From VBAS01 sp965652775 (GTDB lineage Bacteria > Bacteroidota > Bacteroidia > Chitinophagales > Chitinophagaceae): a DNA stretch of 12,832 bases. The stretch covers positions 1 through 12,832 of the forward strand of contig CBFGXP010000110.1 of the NCBI GenBank assembly GCA_965652775.1, read 5' to 3'. Positions 7,605 to 12,832 of the stretch are shown here, piece after piece. A program made the translations under genes and the position numbers. The notes beneath the pieces are model-generated. The model was given only the letters and a program-made list of their open reading frames with translations, had not been told where the DNA came from and did no database searches. How positions within the stretch are numbered: the first letter of the stretch is position 1; each line of letters opens with the position of its first letter.

Positions 7605-9941
7605 TTAGAATTCTATTTTATAGTTCAGGACGGGTATTATGCCGGTTTGATAATTTGTGACAATCTTGTTTTTTTCATCATCATACCATTGATTAAATAC
7701 ATTCAACCTGTTTGTGACATTTTGTATATCCAGTGATAAAGTGCTTGTAAAATTTTTCCTGTTCCATTTCATGCTGATCCCGATGTCGGCCCGGAAGTAA
7801 GCAGCATTTTGCAACGTATACGCCTCCTTTTCGTTAAAGACTGTATACCCCTGCTGTTGTGATGCCGTAAAATCGATCGGGGTAGTACGAAGCCCGCCTG
7901 CATAGATCGTTTTCAGGTTCACACCAAAGATTTTAGATTTTCTTTCGTGTAAAAAATCCTTACCAGCGATCAACGTAACAAGATAATTTCCGTTGAAACG
8001 GGTATTTCTTTCTATACCGTCTTTTGCTATATACTTCGATTGATAAATGGAATTACTCAACGTGAGATAAAAATTGTCTTTCAGGTAACGCTCCAACGAA
8101 ATTTCTAAACCATAGTTTTTACCTTTCCCGTTATTTTCCATTGGCTCTACTATGTATTCATTTAAAATATTTAATGTTGACAGCGAGCTGCTATCGTAAA
8201 TGCTGACCGGTACATTGAATAATTGCTGGTAATATAATTCTGCTTTTGCCAATAAATTTTTAGTTAACCTGTAACTGTAAGAAAAAACATAGTGATGCGA
8301 CCTGGTTAGGTCAAGGTTCTGGTTACGCATGGAGACGGTTCCATCCGGAAGTTTTTGTTCAGCAAAATATACACTCAATGTTTGCATCTGGCTATGCAGG
8401 CCATATCCTATTGCAACGCTGCTCTTGTTATTAATGTTCCATTTGGCGGAAAGCCTTGGTTCAACTGACGACGTATTATTATGATCCAGGCGGAAATAAT
8501 GCATACCCGCATTCAGTGTGATATTATCAGATGGTTTATACTGCCATTGTGCAAATGCCTGTTGCGTAGATGTTTTTCCGTAAGAGTTGAGATCCTCTTC
8601 CAGCGGATCACCTTCATGCTCCCTGGAGAGTCGATAAAAATTATATTTGATCAGATCAGCAATTACACCTGCACGCAGGTTCAATCGATTACTGAATTTA
8701 TAATTGAATGTTGAACTAAAAATAAGTTTATTAGTTTTATACTTATCAAAGTATGTACCTGTTGATGTATAATCATCTTCAGTATAGTCCTCATCATACC
8801 CCACCTTTGTTTTTGAGAGTCCGATGCCTGATTTTATATTTAGTTTATCACCCAGCAGTATGGAATGTGTTATACCAGTCATACCAGTATTGGACAAAAA
8901 TGTATAGGAATACCTGTCACTTTTACTTTCCCATTTTAATGAATCTGTTTCTGCATTGAATTCCTGATCGCTCAACCCACCAAAACCAAAAAATGTAAAT
9001 GTGCCAAGCTTGCTTGTGGGCAAATAAAAATTATAAGAAAGATCCTGGAAATTAGTAGCACCATCATCTTCCAAAACACCAACTTTCGAAAGCAATGCCA
9101 GCGTGGAGTAACGATAATTAATAAGATAAGAGCCTTTGTATTTTTTTGAGAATGGTCCTTCGATTGCAGCATTTAACCCGAGTACACCAGCCTGCAGGGT
9201 ATATTCCCTCTTTTCATTATTACCTTTTCTCAACCTGAGATCAAACACACCACTTAACGCATTGCCGTACTCCGCTGCAAAAGCAGCGGTAACAAAATCT
9301 GAATTTGAAAGTAATTGAGAACTTAATATTGAAATGCCGCCACCACTATTACCTGGTGTACTAAAATGATTTGGATTAGGAATATCCATTCCTTCCATGC
9401 GCCACAATAAACCAGTTGGTGAATTGCCACGGATCACAATACTGTTATTTCCATCATCCGCTGCAAACACACCCGCAAAACCTGTAGCCATGCGAAGGGG
9501 ATCATTGACAGCAGCTGCATATTTTTGAGTTTCTTCCACGGTAAATGCTCTTGCACTTACCGCACTCATATCATTAAGTGGTTTATTTTTTTTGCCGCCC
9601 GCTTTAACGATCACTGCGGCTTCAGTATGGATCATTGATTCCAGCGAAATATTAATAACTGTTTCTTTGCCGGAGTTAACACTGATATTTTCCAATACTC
9701 CTTCCTTATATCCTGTATAGGAAATACTGATACGATATGATCCGACAGGGATATTGCTAAAACGAAAAACGCCGGCATCATCAGTAACCACTGATTTGCC
9801 AATTGGACTAATGGTTACAGTTGCCCCTGCAAGCGGCTGTTGGAGCACCTGGTCTGTTACCGTTCCACGAAATTGTTGTGAATACTGTGCCTGGACATTC
9901 ATAAGAAATAAGGATAAGGCGAACCCGAAGACAAATTTCAT
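7605..9941 (-). CDS. TonB-dependent receptor with N-terminal carboxypeptidase-regulatory-like domain and no STN domain
   Basis: A 778-residue outer-membrane receptor. Residues 1-19 are a signal peptide ending in QAQ. Residues ~24-103 form a CarboxypepD_reg-like Ig-type domain (GTVTDQVLQQPLAGATVTI, VGSYRISISYTGY). The plug covers ~122-238, with SARAFTVEETQKYAAA, SIVIRGNSPTGLLWRMEG and AAEYGNALSGVFDLRLRKG. The rest is an alternating-residue beta barrel with many aromatic girdle residues, ending in KIEF with the C-terminal Phe that BamA recognises. Such receptors import or sense large or scarce ligands using TonB energy. No SusD partner is next to it, so it is not a SusCD pair, and the ligand is unknown. 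Unlike FecA-type transducers there is no STN domain before the plug; one sits on the upstream gene product. The start at 9941 gives a clean signal peptide. Confidence 0.93.
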   Translation of the reverse strand: MKFVFGFALSLFLMNVQAQYSQQFRGTVTDQVLQQPLAGATVTISPIGKSVVTDDAGVFRFSNIPVGSYRISISYTGYKEGVLENISVNSGKETVINISLESMIHTEAAVIVKAGGKKNKPLNDMSAVSARAFTVEETQKYAAAVNDPLRMATGFAGVFAADDGNNSIVIRGNSPTGLLWRMEGMDIPNPNHFSTPGNSGGGISILSSQLLSNSDFVTAAFAAEYGNALSGVFDLRLRKGNNEKREYTLQAGVLGLNAAIEGPFSKKYKGSYLINYRYSTLALLSKVGVLEDDGATNFQDLSYNFYLPTSKLGTFTFFGFGGLSDQEFNAETDSLKWESKSDRYSYTFLSNTGMTGITHSILLGDKLNIKSGIGLSKTKVGYDEDYTEDDYTSTGTYFDKYKTNKLIFSSTFNYKFSNRLNLRAGVIADLIKYNFYRLSREHEGDPLEEDLNSYGKTSTQQAFAQWQYKPSDNITLNAGMHYFRLDHNNTSSVEPRLSAKWNINNKSSVAIGYGLHSQMQTLSVYFAEQKLPDGTVSMRNQNLDLTRSHHYVFSYSYRLTKNLLAKAELYYQQLFNVPVSIYDSSSLSTLNILNEYIVEPMENNGKGKNYGLEISLERYLKDNFYLTLSNSIYQSKYIAKDGIERNTRFNGNYLVTLIAGKDFLHERKSKIFGVNLKTIYAGGLRTTPIDFTASQQQGYTVFNEKEAYTLQNAAYFRADIGISMKWNRKNFTSTLSLDIQNVTNRLNVFNQWYDDEKNKIVTNYQTGIIPVLNYKIEF

Positions 9942-9950
9942 TTTCTTTTG

Positions 9951-9994
9951 CTTTAGTGGTTTTGATCAATTGTTTGATAGTATAACAACTAAAG
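9951..9994 (-). promoter_or_regulatory. Nested inverted repeat in the leader of the TonB-dependent receptor gene
   Basis: In the 83-base gap between the STN-repeat gene and the receptor, CTTTAGTGGTT (9951-9961) pairs with AACAACTAAAG (9984-9994) at 10 of 11 positions. Inside it ATCAA (9965-9969) pairs with TTGAT (9974-9978) over a TTGT loop. There is no T run after it on the minus strand, so it is not an intrinsic terminator. It ends about 10 bases before the receptor ATG, where an mRNA hairpin could affect translation or RNA processing. Function is inferred. Confidence 0.4.
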
Positions 9995-10024
9995 AAAGGC
10001 TCACCCCTATGCGTTAACATTATT

Positions 10025-11857
10025 TTAGAAGAAATTAATTCCGGCATTCCATCCAAACCAGCCCGTTACTTTATTGCTGAATTTTGTAGTATTATAACCC
10101 GATGGAGGAACCGGGAAACGATAACCACTGAAACCAACATGCTGGTCACTGATATAAACTGAATAAGATGGCCCGGCAAATAAAGAGATATATTTTCCAA
10201 GCTTAACGTTGAAGTTTAGATTGAACCTGTTTAAAATATTTGTATAGTCCCATGAACCGAGATAGAGATACTGACAACCCAATTCCGGATTGATAGAGAA
10301 TGTTTTCCTTTTATTCAAAGACAATTCACTGCCAAGGCCGTAACCAAAAGAATAAACCTTGCTGCTGTCACTGACATTGATACCTGCCTGGAGGATACTG
10401 TATAGTTTTGAATTACCCGTTTTAAAAGCAGCATTGAAGTTTTGTAATTCATTAATTGAAAAACTGAGCTTATGATAACCTTTGACAATAATATTGATCA
10501 AACCGATGCTGTATCCTGATGATGTATCAGCAATATTGATAAGTCCTATTTGCACTCCTCTTAATTTTTTAGTGTAATTCACAACCCCGGCTATTTGCAC
10601 CCCATCCATTTCCCGATTGCTTATGTTAGATACGCCTGCAATCTGTAACCCGCTTACTTTCTCTTTTGAAAAATTTCCAACACCGGCTATCTGCACACCT
10701 TTTACACTATCGGATACATGATTATATACGCCAGCAACCTGGAAACCGCTCATTTTGCCGGTCACAAAATTATTAATCCCTGCAGCCTGCATGGCCTCCA
10801 CGTTATCCTGCACAAGATTATTGATACCGGCAACCTGGAAACCCTTTACCGATCCACCCACTGAATTAAATAAACCAGCGGCCTGGAAATATTTTACTTC
10901 CTTTTTATCAATATTAAACAAACCGCCAATTTCAACACCGTTAGTTCCGGCTGTGTAGCCACCGAAAACATTCAATGAAAAATTATTCACCACCTGTGAG
11001 GATAACTCCCCATGAGTGCTTAATCCCGGAACTACCGAAACCTGGAAAGGACGGGTGGCAAAAAAGTTTTTTAAATTAAGGCTTTGTATTTTCTGTTTCC
11101 CGGAGATCAGAAATCTTCCCACACCAGTTTGCTGCACTTTGATGGAATCAGTTGCAGGAGGCGGGTTAATATCCTGAGTTGTATCAGCAATTACAAGTAG
11201 TGAGTCAGGTACAAGATAATCGTCTGGTGTTATCACCACGGTACTTCCCGGTAATTCAACGGGCATCATTGTAATTGACAGTTGCTGGTCGAAACGCGGT
11301 TGAATTTTTATGGAAGTGTCCTGATAAAATTCTTTACTTACCGTCAACTCAGCCATACTGTTTTTACTGCTTTTCAGCTTTATTTTAAAAAAACCTTCGG
11401 TATTGGTCATGGCAGAAGCAAGGATCGTTTTTTCATAGATACTGGCTTCGTTAATAGCTGCGCCTGATTGTTCATCATACACAAAACCACTTACTGAATA
11501 AATTCTTTCTTCCGTCACTCCTTTTTGCGTCACCAGCGTCATTCTTATCGGTGCTTTGCGGATAATGATATAGTTACCACTTTCTTTAAACTCATAAGTC
11601 GTATTAAAAAGTTGTGAAAGAATTTCTTTTACCGTTTTGTTGGATGCCCTTAAACTGACAAGACTATCTTTCTTAATTATGTTTGAATTGTAAGAAAAAT
11701 AGAAATCTCCTTTGTTGCTCAATATTTCAAGCACATTATCCAACCGCTGTTTATTTACATCCAACGAAATATTTTTCTGCAAATTGGCCTGGCCAAAAGT
11801 TGCAGTACAAATAAAAAAAATAAAAATGCTGAAATTAAAAACCGTACTGAGTCTCAT
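10025..11857 (-). CDS. STN-domain outer-membrane protein with ten 16-residue (Q-x-AG-xx-N) repeats and a beta-barrel-like C-terminus
   Basis: A 610-residue exported protein. Residues 1-23 are a signal peptide (FIFFICTATFGQ). Residues ~28-101 form an STN (secretin/TonB short N-terminal) domain: ISLDVNKQRLDNVLEIL, FYFSYNSNII, TVKEILSQLF, YIIIRK. A CarboxypepD_reg-like domain follows at ~118-200 (VSGFVYDEQSGAAINEASI), then a Pro/Thr-rich linker. Residues 307-456 hold ten units of about 16 residues built on G[VF]Q[IV]AG[IV]xN, at 307, 323, 339, 355, 371, 387, 403, 419, 434 and 448. They resemble the LA_2272-type surface repeat (recognised from pattern). The region ~460-610 alternates in beta-barrel fashion and ends in NAGINFF with a terminal Phe. 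There is no plug or receptor-length barrel, so it is not a TonB-dependent receptor. It starts 15 bases after the FecR gene, whose periplasmic part is the expected STN partner. Function unknown; a signalling sensor is inferred. Confidence 0.87.
   Translation of the reverse strand: MRLSTVFNFSIFIFFICTATFGQANLQKNISLDVNKQRLDNVLEILSNKGDFYFSYNSNIIKKDSLVSLRASNKTVKEILSQLFNTTYEFKESGNYIIIRKAPIRMTLVTQKGVTEERIYSVSGFVYDEQSGAAINEASIYEKTILASAMTNTEGFFKIKLKSSKNSMAELTVSKEFYQDTSIKIQPRFDQQLSITMMPVELPGSTVVITPDDYLVPDSLLVIADTTQDINPPPATDSIKVQQTGVGRFLISGKQKIQSLNLKNFFATRPFQVSVVPGLSTHGELSSQVVNNFSLNVFGGYTAGTNGVEIGGLFNIDKKEVKYFQAAGLFNSVGGSVKGFQVAGINNLVQDNVEAMQAAGINNFVTGKMSGFQVAGVYNHVSDSVKGVQIAGVGNFSKEKVSGLQIAGVSNISNREMDGVQIAGVVNYTKKLRGVQIGLINIADTSSGYSIGLINIIVKGYHKLSFSINELQNFNAAFKTGNSKLYSILQAGINVSDSSKVYSFGYGLGSELSLNKRKTFSINPELGCQYLYLGSWDYTNILNRFNLNFNVKLGKYISLFAGPSYSVYISDQHVGFSGYRFPVPPSGYNTTKFSNKVTGWFGWNAGINFF
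10490..10939 (-). repeat. Ten-unit, ~48-bp in-frame coding repeat of the STN-domain protein
   Basis: The repeat encodes units with core G-x-Q-x-A-G-x-x-N. Eight consecutive unit starts from residue 307 are exactly 16 residues (48 bp) apart; the last two steps are 15 and 14. DNA is only partly conserved between units (for example ACCTGGAAACC recurs near 10738 and 10831), while the protein core is kept. This points to selection on the fold rather than recent duplication. Confidence 0.8.
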
Positions 11858-11872
11858 TAATTATGATCTGGG

Positions 11873-12832
11873 TTATTGTAAAATAATCTGTCCGTCTTCT
11901 TTTTTGATAACTGTTATATCAAATGTGAGGTGTATAACTTCTAATACCTTTTCAAGGGATTCATTATTAAATGTAGTGGTTAGCCGCATATCATTCAACT
12001 CTTTTCTGCCAATGCTTATTTTGGCATCATAAGCTTCATTCAGCACCTGGACCAGTTTCCACAATGGAGTATCATCGCAAACAAATTCTTTACTGCGGTA
12101 GTAATTATATAGCTTATCACTCACTGCTTCTTTGGTAACATTGCTATCGTTTGCAGCTATCGCTATTTTTTCCCCGGCGATCAATTCCACGGTCTTACCT
12201 GATCTTGTTACACGAACGATACCGGTCTCTACAATTACTTCTGTATTACCATTTTCACTCTTTATATTAAACGAGGTCCCCACTACAGTTACCTGCACAT
12301 CATTTACAGAAATAATAAATGGTTTTTTCTTATCTGGCGCCACATTAAAGAAAGCTTCCCCTTTTAATGCAATAGCTCTTGTATTACCCTTAAATTTAGA
12401 AGGATATGTAATAGTTGATTGTTTATTTAATGTAACTATGGACCCATCGGACAATGTATCGGTCAAAACATTTTGACTGGTTTGAGCAATAATTTCTTTT
12501 GGTGAAGAATAATTATTAACTACATAATATGCTGCAATACCGAGACCCGCTAACAAAATAACAGCGGCGGCAACTCTCATCCAGGACAAACCACCACGCC
12601 TTGAAATTTTCGGAGATTCACTCTGGTCAGCAACCCTGGTTTGAAATCTTTCCCATGCTTTATTCACATCAAGAGTTGAATCGATAGCAAGTTTTTTACT
12701 ATTATCCCATATTTTTTTTAACTGGTTATAATGTTCCTTGTTTGTTGTACTCTCGTTCATCCATTCCATCACCGCTTGTTCTTCTTCCAGGGATGCTTCG
12801 CCCAACAGGTGTTTCACCAGCAGGTCATCATC
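11873..12832 (-). CDS. FecR-family anti-sigma regulator (partial, N-terminus off the right edge)
   Basis: The frame is open to the window edge (in-window residues 1-319, beginning DDDLLVKHLLGEAS). An internal GTG at 12817 is an unlikely start because the family's N-terminal helix begins earlier; the true start is probably only a few codons outside. Residues ~1-60 are the cytoplasmic sigma-contacting region (GEASLEEEQAVMEWM, AWERFQ). One transmembrane helix follows at ~86-105 (VAAAVILLAGLGIAAYYVV). The periplasmic FecR domain covers ~122-211 with LSDGSIVTLNKQS, KGEAFFNVA and VVGTSFNI. Residues ~253-319 form the DUF4974 STN-like C-terminal domain (LVQVLNEAYDAKI, LEKVLEVIHLTF). Such proteins hold an ECF sigma factor and release it on a signal from the outer membrane. 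It opens the four-gene cluster, and a sigma gene is expected upstream, beyond the window. Confidence 0.93.
   Translation of the reverse strand, partial: DDDLLVKHLLGEASLEEEQAVMEWMNESTTNKEHYNQLKKIWDNSKKLAIDSTLDVNKAWERFQTRVADQSESPKISRRGGLSWMRVAAAVILLAGLGIAAYYVVNNYSSPKEIIAQTSQNVLTDTLSDGSIVTLNKQSTITYPSKFKGNTRAIALKGEAFFNVAPDKKKPFIISVNDVQVTVVGTSFNIKSENGNTEVIVETGIVRVTRSGKTVELIAGEKIAIAANDSNVTKEAVSDKLYNYYRSKEFVCDDTPLWKLVQVLNEAYDAKISIGRKELNDMRLTTTFNNESLEKVLEVIHLTFDITVIKKEDGQIILQ

Noticed and set aside
7605..9941. Receptor considered as the SusC half of a SusCD polysaccharide system.
   Set aside because: No SusD-like lipoprotein is adjacent; the following lipoprotein is a GIN repeat protein, and the receptor is shorter than typical SusC.
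10490..10939. Regular 48-bp periodicity considered as a CRISPR array or minisatellite.
   Set aside because: The units are in frame, conserved at protein level and diverged in DNA, with no constant repeat plus unique spacers.
12815..12817. GTG as the start codon of the FecR gene.
   Set aside because: The frame is open upstream to the edge with family-like residues (DDDLLVKHLLGE), so the true start is beyond the window.

Overview
The window looks like chromosome of a Bacteroidota bacterium, probably of the Chitinophagaceae type (inference from gene content and moderate-to-low G+C; no marker gene is present). Supporting signs are a FecR regulator with a C-terminal STN-like (DUF4974-type) domain, a TonB-dependent receptor with an N-terminal carboxypeptidase-regulatory-like domain, a head-GIN (DUF2807) lipoprotein, a single-RRM RNA-binding protein, and AT-rich leaders with no clear Shine-Dalgarno sequences. 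I found no tRNA, rRNA, CRISPR array, insertion sequence or phage gene.

Layout. Positions 1-1505 (minus) hold most of a secreted amidohydrolase whose reading frame continues into an NTF2/SnoaL-like domain cut by the left edge. Divergent from it is a complete SF1B (Upf1/IGHMBP2-like) helicase (1610-3451, plus). A minus-strand block of housekeeping or accessory genes follows: a small RRM protein (3516-3785), a DinB-like metal-binding protein (4052-4543) and a D-lactate dehydrogenase (4673-5677). A YihY/BrkB-family membrane protein (5891-6820, plus) is divergent from the dehydrogenase and convergent with the next block.

The right-hand half (6861-12832, all minus) is one compact four-gene cluster, read right to left: FecR-like anti-sigma factor (N-terminus cut by the window edge), an STN-domain protein carrying ten 16-residue repeats and a beta-barrel-like C-terminus, a TonB-dependent receptor without an STN domain, and a lipoprotein of SGSG-type repeats. 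Gaps are 15, 83 and 27 bases. A 10-bp hairpin shared with the end of the YihY gene probably terminates it. An ECF sigma gene would be expected just beyond the right edge.

How the genes may work together. In classical FecIRA-type surface signalling the STN domain that contacts FecR sits on the receptor itself. Here the receptor lacks it and the STN domain is on a separate repeat protein, so sensing and transport may be split between two envelope proteins. This is the most interesting part of the window. The split layout is read from sequence; the signalling role is inference.

No gene-free stretch exceeds 300 bases. The longest, 3786-4051 (266 bases), holds an AT-rich leader upstream of the RRM gene and nothing else I can support. 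The stretch 4544-4672 (129 bases) shows no recognisable element.
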